Positions 55,120 to 64,000 of a stretch of DNA of 64,000 bases are shown here, piece by piece (positions within the stretch are counted from its first letter, which is position 1; every line of letters begins with the position of its first letter). The stretch spans positions 4,092,001-4,156,000 of the forward strand of contig BCHX01000001.1 in assembly GCA_001599755.1 (NCBI GenBank), written 5' to 3'. Position numbers and translations under genes: made by a program. The stretch is from Gliomastix tumulicola (lineage: Eukaryota; Ascomycota; Sordariomycetes; Hypocreales; Bionectriaceae). The notes beneath the pieces were generated by a model that ran no database searches, had not been told where the DNA came from, and was given only the letters and a program-made list of their open reading frames with translations.

Positions 55120-56380
55120 CTAGGCAGGCAGTACATCCTCCATCTCCTCATCGTCGTCATCCCCATCTCCGTCCTCGACGGCCTCGGCGGCAGCACCTTC
55201 CTTGGCCTGGTTGCCACCCCTATCGCGGTAGGCCTCACTTAGCATGTAGTGATTGGCAAAGGTGCCCGTCTTCTGCAGCACGCAGATCTCTTCCACGACC
55301 TGCCGAAGCCACGCGTCCGGCTGGTGTGTCCTTTGCCGGAGCGCCTTCATCGACCAGTACTGATACTCGCGGAAGCACTCGAAGAGCATATCCAAAAGAA
55401 CGTTCTTGGGAATGCGGGCATTCTTGACCGTCTCGCCCTTCTTGGGTTTAGGCGCAGCAGTGCTTTTCTGTTCACGCGGACTGTTAGTTCCCAGAGAAAT
55501 ACGAGAAATAGAGGGAGACGTACGATGAAGTTGTTGCCCCAGTTGGAGGAGAGGGCAGCACCAGGATTGGTGATTGCCGACGCCTTGTTGCGGCTGATGA
55601 CTTTGATGCCTGACTTCGCATCGGCTTCCATTAGGTGCTGGGCCAGCAGTCGCGTCTCCTCTTCCTTGTCTCTAGGTTCGCATCGCAGATCATACAGCAC
55701 GCGGCCGTGAATTCTCGTTTTTTCTGCGCAAGAAAAAGGCGAGTATGGTTAGTCAAAACGTTCCGTGAAGAGGCTGGAGTGGCATCTCCACCAGACCAAC
55801 GGTAGGAGAGGCACTACGTACTCGGAACAGCCTTGCGGTAAAAAGGCTGGAAACGACTCCGCCGATCGAACCTCCGAGGCTTCTCTACCTTGTTGGCTTC
55901 CGTCTTTGGCTGCCGCGCGCTCATCGGGATCATCTGGTCCTGCATGGCCTTGCGCAGCTTGTTCTGGTCCCTGTACTTCTCGGTGTCCTTCTCGCTGAAG
56001 ACGTAGTGATTCTTGACCTCGCGATCCGTCACCTCGAGGTCGTACTCCTTGGGCAGGAGCTGGTGCTCGGGGATGTCCTTGTTGAGCAGCATCCGGAGGT
56101 GCGTCTTGTCGGTGCCGTCGGGCGCGTGCTCCGTCCAGGTGCGCAGCGTGCCGATCTGGACCTCGTCGTCCATGCCCAGGTTCTCGGTCATCTTGTGCCA
56201 TGACTGCCAGACGTACTTGGGCACGCGGGCGAGCCAGAGCTTCTCGGAGTTGGGGTCGGCTTCCTTGTCGTAGAACTCGAGATCGCCGGCGTCGTCCTCT
56301 TCCACGTCGTCCACGGGCTCAGCGACGTCGGGCGGGTTGTCGCCCTCCTCGGTCTTGATGGGGACCGCGTCGGAAGCCAT
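55120..56380 (-). CDS. TFG2: Transcription factor IIF beta subunit (RAP30/Tfg2)
   Basis: TFIIF escorts RNA polymerase II into the pre-initiation complex. Exons 56380-55822, 55723-55524 and 55467-55120 give 368 residues. The N-terminal dimerisation domain has LWLARVPKYVWQSWHKMTEN and IGTLRTWTEH with the NHYVFSE block. The centre KKTRIHGRVLYDLRCEP joins across the first intron. The C-terminal winged helix includes RIPKNVLLDMLFECFREYQYWSMKALRQRTHQPDAWLRQVVEEICVL with KTGTFANHYMLS, which contacts DNA. The tail is acidic (DGDGDDDDEEMED). All these are family hallmarks in the right order. Introns are 98 and 56 bp. The start ATG at 56378-56380 gives an acidic N-terminus of usual length. It is divergently oriented to Elongin A across about 1 kb. 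Confidence 0.93.
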
Positions 56381-57379
56381 GATGATGTTCTTCGCGTCGC
56401 CGAGTGCGTACGACTACGGCGCGATGAGAAGGACGTGGCTGCAAGAGAATTGGGCGGAGCGGTGTCGTTCACGTGAGGTATTGCTTGGAGGAAGGCGTCG
56501 TCGAGACGGGTAGCAAAAGGCGTCGTCGGGATCGGGTTAGTCGGTCATTGGCGATGCAGCGCGTGCGAGACGAGCACAAAATATGTAACACAATATAGGG
56601 GAGGCGGGGTGAAGAAAGAATTCATGTGCGGGACTTTGTTGGGGAGGACACAAAGAAGAATAAAGAAGATGGCGTCGGCAAGGCTGCCCTTGGTTTATGC
56701 TTCGGCGTCGGTCATTCTTTCCTTTCTTCGCGGTTGCATCACGGCGCAAGTGTGACGCATCTGCGCTAGCCCGATGAGGACTAGCGAGGAGCTGCCTAGT
56801 GCCTGTAGGCTGGATTTAGACCACTATAAAGTCCAGTAATCCGCCCCAACCCACTGGAAGTCCGCCTCGTTGCCTGTCTAGGTACTTATTGACTTGCACC
56901 TCGAAGTTTGGCGAATCACCAAATCGTCCCTTCTAGTCACCGACAAAGACAGAGGCATGCCTTAGTAGTCATTTGGCCATGGTCAACACCCCGGCTTAGC
57001 AGTGTCTCAGCCGATTCCTACCCCTTGCAGATTATATATACCACTCGGCCTCCCCCCGCGACGATCACGGCTTCGAAGACCTACTAGGATGGACGGACAT
57101 CGACGTAAACACAACCAGACAAAGCAACCGACCATCAGCATGCCAACCTCGCCCCCGACACGTTTGCGTCGCACCGCCATGATCTCGTGATTGTCAGCCA
57201 CATACGTCTTTGGAGTTTCATTTATTCGCAGTTCTGCCTGCGCCAGCTTGAAGCTCCTTTCACCACCACCACCGTTGTCCAGAGCGCGCAGCGACCACCA
57301 TCGACGAGCAAACTCGATATAGCACATTTTACATAGCAGCCCACCGTCCACGGTCCAAGACTGCAGCAGCTCGCCCAGC
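56381..57379. promoter_or_regulatory. 1.0 kb divergent region between TFG2 and ELA1
   Basis: Holds both promoters. A CTATAAAG element lies near 56823. No other feature is supported. Confidence 0.45.
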
Positions 57380-58666
57380 ATGCCCATCAAGTCCCTCGTA
57401 GACCTGGCCTCGGCGGCCTGCATCAAGAACATCCGCATCCTCGACAGCGTCGGCGACTACCTCCCCTACGAGAACGTCCGCCACATCCTCGCCCGCGTCG
57501 AGAACGCCCACCAGCTGCGGCGCATCGAGCTCAACTCGCCCCAGATCGAGGGCCGCACGGGCGAGATCTGGCTCAAGCTCATCGAGCGCGAGTTCCCGCT
57601 CGAGTACAGGAACAAGGCCTACAAGCCCCAGAACCCGGCCAAGTGGTACCGCGTCTGGGAGCGCTACAAGAAGGACCACGACCGCGCCGTCGAGGAGAGC
57701 GTCAAGCAGTTCCAGTCGGCGTTCGCGGGCCTGCGCCAGGACAGGGCGAAGAACACGAGCAAGATCGTCGAGGGCCACCTGCTGCCCACCAAGGGGCGGG
57801 TCAAGAGGCGGCGGGGCGGCTCGCAGGCGAGCGACCGGCTGGCCTTCACGAGCGGGAGCAAGACCAAGACGCTCAACGGCGCGGGCGTCATGCGCAAGGT
57901 TCGGCGCGAGGTGAAGGAGATCAAGAGCATTCATGGGAGCCTCTCCAGATCCACCGACGCTGTGAACAAAGCGCAGGGACTCGGTCGGGTTCATCAGGCT
58001 CCCAAGGGCATGGTCAACGAGCATCGCATTGCGGCACAGCCCGCCGCTCTGCCACCAATGAGGTCCTCGGTGACGGCGGCCGCGCCAAAGAAGTCATCTA
58101 TCGTCAAAGAGTTCGAGGCTAGGGCGACCTTTATATCAGACTCTGAGGACGATTTCGATGACCATGGCGGGAATGACTATGACGATGACGATGAGGGTGA
58201 CATGGACAACCTGTTCGACGAGCCCAAGAGAGCACCCGCTCCTAGACGACCAGAACCCGAGACCAGACCCAGAGCTTCAATCTCAGGGGCTAGCAGAGCC
58301 CCCGTCAAGTCTGCTCCAGCGCCTTCCAGGAGTCCTACCAAGGTTGATACTGCGTCAAAGCCAACCACGGCCTCAAAGGCGAAGCCAACTACCGCTTCTC
58401 CCGTCAAGACAGGTCTCGCGGGGCGCATGGCCCAGAAGTTCGGCAACCCTCGCATCGTCAAGAAGGCCACGCCTGCAAGTGAAACATCCAGACATGCTGC
58501 CCCGGCGGCATCCTCATCATCACCGCCAAAGAAGGCAGTGAGAGAACCGTCTCCGCCACCAAGGGCTTCATCACCGCCCGCTCCAGATTCGAAACCCACC
58601 CTCGCTCCTCCTCGCAAGAGGAAGGCTGTGGATGTATTCATGAGACCCAAGAAGCGTCTCCCATAA
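57380..58666 (+). CDS. ELA1: Elongin A homologue
   Basis: Elongin A with Elongin C stimulates Pol II elongation and forms a cullin ubiquitin ligase for stalled Pol II. Single exon, 428 residues. The N-terminal Elongin-A domain (about 1-115) starts IKSLVDLASAACIKNIRILDSVGDYLPYENVRHIL with the BC/F-box-like helix. RRIELNSPQI and WLKLIEREFPLEY follow, then KPQNPAKWYRVWERYKKDHD. The rest is basic and Ser/Pro/Ala-rich, with a short acidic stretch (FDDHGGNDYDDDDEGDMDNLF) and a terminal nuclear-localisation-like RKRKAVDVFMRPKKRLP. Length and layout fit fungal Elongin A. ATG 57380 is the first start, immediately before the conserved domain. Confidence 0.9.
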   Translation: MPIKSLVDLASAACIKNIRILDSVGDYLPYENVRHILARVENAHQLRRIELNSPQIEGRTGEIWLKLIEREFPLEYRNKAYKPQNPAKWYRVWERYKKDHDRAVEESVKQFQSAFAGLRQDRAKNTSKIVEGHLLPTKGRVKRRRGGSQASDRLAFTSGSKTKTLNGAGVMRKVRREVKEIKSIHGSLSRSTDAVNKAQGLGRVHQAPKGMVNEHRIAAQPAALPPMRSSVTAAAPKKSSIVKEFEARATFISDSEDDFDDHGGNDYDDDDEGDMDNLFDEPKRAPAPRRPEPETRPRASISGASRAPVKSAPAPSRSPTKVDTASKPTTASKAKPTTASPVKTGLAGRMAQKFGNPRIVKKATPASETSRHAAPAASSSSPPKKAVREPSPPPRASSPPAPDSKPTLAPPRKRKAVDVFMRPKKRLP

Positions 58667-59354
58667 TCAGCGCCGCCGCCGCGCTTCTTCTACGAATCCC
58701 CAAATAGGGGGGATTCGTTACACTATAATTGGTAAACATGTACGGTCCAAAAACATGTACAACGCTGCCAGGCGGCAGTTTGGAACGGTGATAGATCAAA
58801 GAACCAGGGCACTGGTTCAGGGGCATATGTTTTTTTATACATCTTGTTTCAAGCGGTATTTCGTGCTAGGAGTTCAATCATTTAGAATTGGAAGGGGTTA
58901 AGGAGTTGGAAATGGTCAGGATTTTCTGCTCAACGTTGCACGGCATGTTCCTGAGAGAGAGAGGACCGCACACCTGTTGAAATCATGCAAATTCACTGAT
59001 AGAAAGACCGGCGGAAGAATACCAAGAGATTATGTCAGAGTCTGGATTGATTTATTGCCCAAACTCCTGTATATTGCAGGCACGCATGTCATGGGTAGGT
59101 ACCACGCAGTCCTCCTGTCTTCCTCCTCCCTCTCCGTTCTCTGGCCTTATGGCTACTACGTATTGTCCATGCTCTCGGTATGATCAAAACAGGAAAATGT
59201 CATTCAGTCGTTCGGGCAGCAGCAGCAGCAGCAGCAGCACCCGTTTGCGTCTCTTTACGCGCGCGCGCGCATCCCCCCCGTAGTCGTACTCTTCAGGGAG
59301 GCTATGCTCACACTTCCGTTCATCGGGGCTTTCGTCTAATATGCCGTGTCTCTC
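58667..59354. other. Intergenic region, 688 bases, convergent 3' ends, with simple repeats
   Basis: Includes an AGC run at about 59217-59238 and a CG alternating run at about 59259-59270 followed by seven or eight C. Both lie in the 3' flank of the NEDD8 gene. No gene is seen. Confidence 0.55.
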
Positions 59355-59834
59355 TCATGCCACGTTCGCGCCGCCTCGGAGGGCCAGGACGAGATGCAGC
59401 GTGTCGCCAGGCTGTAGGTTGTACTCGGATGCCGTCTTGTCGTCGGTCCTAGGGTAGGGGAGGGGAGCATCCAAGTCAGCAAAAATCTCCCCATCAACAG
59501 AAGGGGCCTGGGGAGGGGGTTGTTTCTGTTTACATCTGCTTGCCGCCGTGGATGAGACGCTGCTGGACGGGCGGGATGCCCTCCTTCTCCTCGACCTTCT
59601 CCTTGATCTGCGAGACCTATATTCCCTTCCAGTGTGAGCTCAGGATGCCTTTTCGCGTTAAAGCGAGCGGTTGTTCTCGACGGACCTTGAAGTCTAGCTC
59701 GATATCGAGCTCGATCTCCTTGCCGGTGAGGGTTCGCACTCTGCAGAGAGCGACACACAACGTTAGCCAGCCGATATCCCCAGCCAACCACCCTCTTCCC
59801 GCCTTCAAGGGACATCTCCATACTTGATCAACAT
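59355..59834 (-). CDS. RUB1: NEDD8/Rub1 ubiquitin-like modifier
   Basis: Rub1/NEDD8 is conjugated to cullins and activates cullin-RING ubiquitin ligases. Four exons are assembled (59834-59824, 59740-59686, 59616-59534, 59448-59355), giving 80 residues. Segments MLIKVRTLTGKEIELDIELD, QIKEKVEEKEGIPPVQQRLI and NLQPGDTLHLVLALRGG follow the ubiquitin fold. Residue 72 is Ala (LVLALRGG), the NEDD8 hallmark; ubiquitin has Arg there. The double Gly is at 75-76, followed by a four-residue ANVA tail removed on maturation. The first exon codes for only 11 bases. Intron 2 starts GTCCGT, a weak donor, but phase and the unbroken family match require it. Introns of 83, 69 and 85 bp split this tiny gene four ways, so single-frame gene finding would miss it. 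Confidence 0.93.
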
Positions 59835-60671
59835 CTTGTCTTGTGTGTTCTAATCGGGACCCGAGTCTAAAGGTGCAGGAATGCTCGAAGAAGACGTGCT
59901 CGCAGTGGTCGACCAGGGGATGACGCCGGGGGTATCGTTCGCGAAGGGAGGGGGGGCGCTTCTTCGTGGGACGCGGGAGAGCAAAAGGACAGCGAAGAAA
60001 TATGCTATTCCGACGTCTCTCGTGCAAGGTAGACTAACAAAAGAGTCGAGTGCGTGGGAGTGTTTGCCGGAGCTTTGCGAGGATGGGCAAAACGAGGGGC
60101 GCGAGCTGGATTGGGATGGATGGTTGATGGTGGGGTCGATACTGGAGAGAGAGAGCAACATTCACGGAGGGAGGGGCATTAATAAGAAGTGGGCGCTACA
60201 GGCGGGCAGGCAGACAGGCAGACAGGCAGACAAGCGGAATACTGGCAGGCAACTGTCAGCTCCAAAACAACCAGAAGTTCGATATTCCTCGCAGAAACTC
60301 TCGTATTTTTGCAACACATGGACACTTAAGCTACAGAGCCCTTCATTAAACCACACGAGTCTTGTGTGTCGGACACCGTGCGTGTCGAGATCAAGTCCGG
60401 AGCCTCCCATGATTATGTCATCACTTTGACCAAGACATCATGATTCTCTGTCAGCTTTTCCGAGTGAAGCACCACAAGGGTGTCCTTTCCATGAGTAAAG
60501 AGTTGCTATAAACCCTCCCAAAGCCATAGTATAGTACAACATATGATTAGACGTACAAGTGGAGAATATGCCCCCCTCCATCCATCTCATCCCATCTCAT
60601 CCCATCCCAGCTTTCTACCTTCATACAGATCTGCTTCCGCTTCTCTCCAGCTTTTGGCCCAAGTTGAGCGC
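59835..60671. other. Intergenic region, 837 bases
   Basis: RUB1 promoter and 3' flank of PHB2 (both minus strand). A GCAGACAG-type repeat is at about 60201-60234. CATCCCATCTCATC-type repeats near 60586-60607 are simple sequence. An open 182-codon frame (59881-60429 plus) lacks family features. Confidence 0.5.
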
Positions 60672-61822
60672 TCAGTTGTCACCCTTGTCAAAGACGTTGA
60701 GCCCCAGACCCTCCGAGTCGAGCATGAGCCTGTTCTTGGCCCCGGCCTCCTGCAGCTCCTTGGCGATGAGGCGCGCGTTCTCGATCTTCTTGAGCTCCAC
60801 GTACGCCTTGTTCTTCTTGATGGCCTCGCCGATGAGCTCGGCCGAGCGCGCCTCACCCTGCGCCTTGACCACCATGGCCTGCTTCTCCTGGCGCGCCTTG
60901 TCGACGACAAAGGCCGCGCGCTGGGCATCCTGCTGGGCGACCTGCTTGGCCTCGACGGCGGCCGTGAACTCGGGCGAGAAGGCGAGGTGCTACGGGGAAA
61001 ACAAAATGTCAGCATATACGAAACTCGAGGTATGATAGGGAAGGCAGGCAGGCAGGCAGGCAGGCAGGTAGGGCAGTTAGACAACTCACAGTAAGAGACA
61101 CATCGTCCAGCGTAATGTTGAAGCGCGCCGCACGCTTCGACAGGTTCTCCCGCACCAGACGGGCCACCATCTCACGCTGCGTGATCAGCTGGCTGGCGTT
61201 GAACTGCGCGACGACGCTCTTGAGCACCTCGTTGACGATGGACGGCAGCACGCGCTCGTCGTAGTCGGTGCCGAGCGTGCGGTAGATCTGGGGCAGGGCG
61301 TCGATCTGCGGGCGCGAGAGCACACGGCAGGTGATGTTGACCATCTGGAGGTCCTTGGTGCCCGTCAGGGAGGACACGTTGCGCGGCTTCGCGCGGACGT
61401 CGTAGATGATGGGCGTCTCGAACCAGGGGATGTTGATGTGCGTTCCTGTCAACCGTCGTCGTCAGCCTTTGATCTCCCAGCTTCCTACTTCCTGAACCAT
61501 CATGCATAAATCTGCATCATAATAGACGGGTTCCTGACAACAACAAAGTTCCCCACGGAGACTGCTCACCTTCGTTGTAGATCTCCTTGCTGACACCGCT
61601 CACCCTACGGTACTTGATCGCCCTCTGACCACCGTCCACGTTGAACAGCGAGTTCGAGAAGACGTACGCGCCGCCCACGAGCAGCACGCCCGCCGCCAGC
61701 AGCGCAGGGCTGCCCCTGGGAATCTGCGGCGGGCCGCCACCGCCCATGCCGGCGCCGCCGCGCGCCTGCTGCATCTGCCTGAGGCGACGCATCGCCTCCT
61801 CTTGCCAGTTGTTCCCCGACAT
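60672..61822 (-). CDS. PHB2: Prohibitin-2, inner mitochondrial membrane scaffold
   Basis: Phb1/Phb2 form ring complexes in the inner mitochondrial membrane that chaperone respiratory proteins and organise lipids. Exons 61822-61570, 61445-61090 and 60989-60672 give 308 residues. The N-terminus has a Gly-rich stretch then one membrane anchor (ALLAAGVLLVGGAYVFSNSLF). The PHB/SPFH domain starts VDGGQRAIKYRRVSGVSKEIYNEG and continues THINIPWFETPIIYDVRAKPRN, ITCRVLSRPQIDALPQIY and SIVNEVLKSVVAQFNASQLIT. The C-terminal coiled coil includes HLAFSPEFTAAVEAKQVAQQDAQRA and ends NVFDKGDN. The length is that of Phb2 rather than the shorter Phb1. Intron 2 (100 bp) carries the GGCA repeat. The start is the ATG giving the standard MSGNNWQE N-terminus. 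Confidence 0.95.
61040..61069. repeat. (GGCA)n repeat within PHB2 intron 2
   Basis: Six to seven GGCA units at about 61042-61067, inside the 100-bp intron. It is likely length-variable between strains. Confidence 0.85.
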
Positions 61823-62555
61823 GACTTGGGCCCCGGACACGGTTCTTCTGCTTGTACTGTCGTAAATTCTCGAAGAGGGCGACGAGAATTGGGTTCCCCT
61901 CGGTCGAGATACGTCGAGTGGTGAAGAGGAGGAGAAGGGAATCGGGTTGTCGTGGGATTGATGGATGGAAGTCGTGAGGAAAAGCTCGAAGTCGATGAGC
62001 AAAGCAAGAGCTCCAGCTGGTCCGTGATGGGCCCATTTTTCGATAGCCCGGTCGGATTTAACCCCAGAATTTACGGACTGGCATCTGATTACGTAAGGGC
62101 TGGTCACAGTGTCTCTAGGGTAGTTGCATCCCAGTGGTGCGAATATCCTCATTCACCTCAACTCCCTCTTGAGGTTCACCAATAAGCAGGGTCATGGAGT
62201 TTAGAGAGAAGTGCTAATATTCTTGACATCTCTGCTATTATACGGTCATATGTGACTCGTATATACATGCGTTCAACCATCCATACATACACTAAACCGA
62301 ACCATACATTCATACATTTCCTCTCATTGATCCCAGCTCATTATCAATGGCGTCAAAACACAAGGTTCCTTCTTTCATGCACGTCCAGTGCTGATACAAA
62401 CTCCTTTGCTTCTTCCCATATGTACTTCATGTCTTTGTCGGGAGGTAAGAACAGAAAAGAAAAGAAAAAGAATGGTAAGGGGGGTGTTATCAAAGAGGGA
62501 CAGTTGAGATGCCTTCCTTTCAACCTATCTTCAGATTTTATTTCGCTTCCACAGT
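61823..62555. promoter_or_regulatory. Intergenic region, 733 bases, PHB2 promoter and methyltransferase 3' flank
   Basis: Both neighbours are on the minus strand. Contains short ATAC/CATA runs near 62264-62316. Nothing more is recognised. Confidence 0.5.
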
Positions 62556-64000
62556 TTACTCAGCCAAGCCAATCTTGATGACCTGCTCGCCGTCGCGGGG
62601 CTTCCGGGCGTAGCCGTTGAGCATGCGGAATCCAGCCTTGCAGTTGCGGCCCTCCTCCATGACGGCAGCGACGCCATCGAGGCACTTGCCGGCCTCCTTC
62701 ATAGCCTCACCCGTGGTGACGGTATCGGCCAGTCGCATCTCTCCTGCGACCTTCTCCATCTCGCATCGGAGGAGCCATCGCTCCCAGTTCCAGCCGCCGA
62801 CGACGCCGCAGGCGTTGGCGATGTTGTCGGTGCTGCCCATGAGGGGCGCATCCTCGGGCGTGGGCACCTCGAGCTTGTGCATGTTGCGCTTAGCGCCGAC
62901 GGGGAGACACATCCACATGCGGCGGGTGTCCTCGAAGCCAGCTCGGGCGAGGCGGCCAAGGAACATCTTGGAGGGGCTGGGGTCGTAGCCGAGGGTCTTG
63001 AGGGAGAAGCCAAACTCGACGCTCTTGGCCAGGCCGAGGGGGCCGGCGTTCATGATGTCAGAGTCGAGGATGGAGAACTCGAGGTAGCCGCCGGGCTTGA
63101 GCACACGCATGCACTCGCGGAGGCAGCCCTCCCACTCGTCCTCGCCGTTCTCGCCGGTGAACTTGAGGATACTGTGCAGCTCGCGAGCGTAGATGAGATC
63201 GAACTGGTTGTCACCGAATGGCAGGCGGGTCAGGCGCTCAACAGCGACCTGGCGATGGTTCGAGGGTCCACGGACGTTGGAGTTGGACAGCTGGCGGATG
63301 GCCTTGGTGGTGACAGTGTACACCTTGGTGTTGGGGTACTGCAGAGCGCAGTGCCAGGCCCAGTCGCAGGTCGACTGGCCGCCGAGATCCAGGATCCTGG
63401 CACGGTCGAGCGTGACGCCGTCAGCTCCGGGAGCCATGCGGGAAAGGCGGGCGAGTCGCTTGGTGACGGGGGCAGTGATGAGACGGCCACCGTTCAGGAA
63501 CTTCATGGCAGCGACGTGCCACGTGGGCATGGCCATCTGGGAGGCAGCCTCGTACTCTCTCTCCTGGCGCAGCTTGTCGAGGTCGATGGTGATGTCGTCA
63601 TCCCCACGAACGACGTTGGTGCTGAGTCGCTTCTTGGCGGACTGGGGGACAACGCTCAGCTGGTACTTGCCGAGGAGCTGGTTGCGGTGGGACTCGCGGA
63701 GCGAAACCCTCTGGGCCTGGAGAGCCTCGAATCGGGTCAGCTGGTGGACAAAGACATCAGTGCCGTGGGCGCGGACGATGTAGTCCTGGAAGGCGCGGTA
63801 GTAGGCGGACTCCTGTCGGACGAGCTTGGAGGGGAGGCGCTTGGGCTGGGCGCTGGCGGAGATGAGGTCGGTGAAGCGGACGGACTTCTTCCTGGGCATG
63901 AGGGAGTCGGCGACAGGGGCGGGTGCGACCTCGGCCTTGTCAGACTCCTCGTCCTCCTCAGCCGACTCGGTGATGGTTTCCAGACCATCCTTGTCGTCCT
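62556..64000 (-). CDS. SAM-dependent methyltransferase, cut by the window end
   Basis: Class I methyltransferase fold. The frame is open from the window edge (partial N-terminus) to TAA at 62556-62558. Visible motifs: the SAM-binding strand and glycine loop ILDLGGQSTCDWAWH (motif I), a VTTKAI acidic-loop region, a FDLIYARELHSILKF strand (post II) and a VLKPGGYLEFSILDSDI segment (motif III). A C-terminal domain with GGWNWERWLLRCEM follows. Before the domain is an N-terminal region with PRKKSVRFTDL and YYRAFQDYIVRAHGTDV; further upstream the sequence is acidic (SAEEDEESDKAE). An ATG at 63897-63899 could start translation, but the frame and acidic composition continue beyond it, so I treat the start as outside the window. 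Substrate is not determinable; a fungal LaeA-like regulatory role is not supported specifically. Confidence 0.8.
   Translation of the reverse strand, partial: DDKDGLETITESAEEDEESDKAEVAPAPVADSLMPRKKSVRFTDLISASAQPKRLPSKLVRQESAYYRAFQDYIVRAHGTDVFVHQLTRFEALQAQRVSLRESHRNQLLGKYQLSVVPQSAKKRLSTNVVRGDDDITIDLDKLRQEREYEAASQMAMPTWHVAAMKFLNGGRLITAPVTKRLARLSRMAPGADGVTLDRARILDLGGQSTCDWAWHCALQYPNTKVYTVTTKAIRQLSNSNVRGPSNHRQVAVERLTRLPFGDNQFDLIYARELHSILKFTGENGEDEWEGCLRECMRVLKPGGYLEFSILDSDIMNAGPLGLAKSVEFGFSLKTLGYDPSPSKMFLGRLARAGFEDTRRMWMCLPVGAKRNMHKLEVPTPEDAPLMGSTDNIANACGVVGGWNWERWLLRCEMEKVAGEMRLADTVTTGEAMKEAGKCLDGVAAVMEEGRNCKAGFRMLNGYARKPRDGEQVIKIGLAE

Noticed and set aside
1..64000. A secondary-metabolite or defence gene cluster
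   Set aside because: The genes are mostly conserved housekeeping functions on alternating strands. No synthase backbone, NLR-type cluster or transposon cargo is visible; one HET gene alone is not a system.
62556..64000. Calling the methyltransferase a LaeA-type global regulator
   Set aside because: Only generic class I methyltransferase motifs are seen and the N-terminus is missing, so the specific assignment is not supported.

Overview
The window is nuclear DNA of a filamentous ascomycete (Pezizomycotina, most likely a Sordariomycete; the class is a lower-confidence inference). The evidence is short 50-125 bp GT-AG introns with CTAAC/CTGAC branch sites, CT-rich leaders before start codons, G/C-rich third codon positions, and fungus-restricted families (HET domain, DUF1746, Ssr4, fungal molybdenum-cofactor sulfurase). 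Genes lie on both strands with one gene per transcription unit. There is no operon-like or secondary-metabolite cluster organisation. I see no tRNA, rRNA, CRISPR array or intact transposon.

Left end (1-8 kb): a heterokaryon-incompatibility (HET) gene whose frame is broken by a stop or a very short intron; a 1.3 kb spacer with 23-bp tandem repeats and a long GGA tract; a leaderless dipeptidyl-peptidase V; and a TAF3-like histone-fold protein followed by an unexplained in-frame open extension. From 8 to 23 kb there are housekeeping genes: a mitochondrial PPR-type protein, Rcl1 (rRNA processing), a DUF1746/Dsc4-like membrane protein, cytosolic Phe-tRNA synthetase alpha, a 71-residue fungal protein, Pxr1 (G-patch) and Ars2. 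From 23 to 32 kb: molybdenum-cofactor sulfurase, a HAD phosphatase, a Cys/His small protein with an in-frame cryptic intron, and an eight-exon GH15 glycosidase.

From 34 to 50 kb: a TPT/SLC35C2-type transporter, an RBM42-like RRM protein, 6-phosphogluconate dehydrogenase, Ssr4 (SWI/SNF and RSC subunit) and a secreted GH18 chitinase. From 51 kb to the end: a CorA-like membrane protein, a decayed copy of saccharopine dehydrogenase LYS9, TFIIF beta, Elongin A, the NEDD8 homologue Rub1, prohibitin-2 and a methyltransferase cut by the window edge.

Several genes serve transcription or RNA processing (TAF3-like, TFIIF beta, Elongin A, Ssr4, Ars2, RBM42-like, Rcl1, Pxr1). They are scattered and oppositely oriented, so I infer no co-regulation. 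Exon boundaries were set by hand from splice signals, reading phase and family conservation. I found no convincing new multi-gene system. The points worth checking are gene-structure oddities (HET frame break, TAF3-like extension, the 28.5 kb in-frame intron), the LYS9 relic, and two gene-free stretches of nearly 3 kb.
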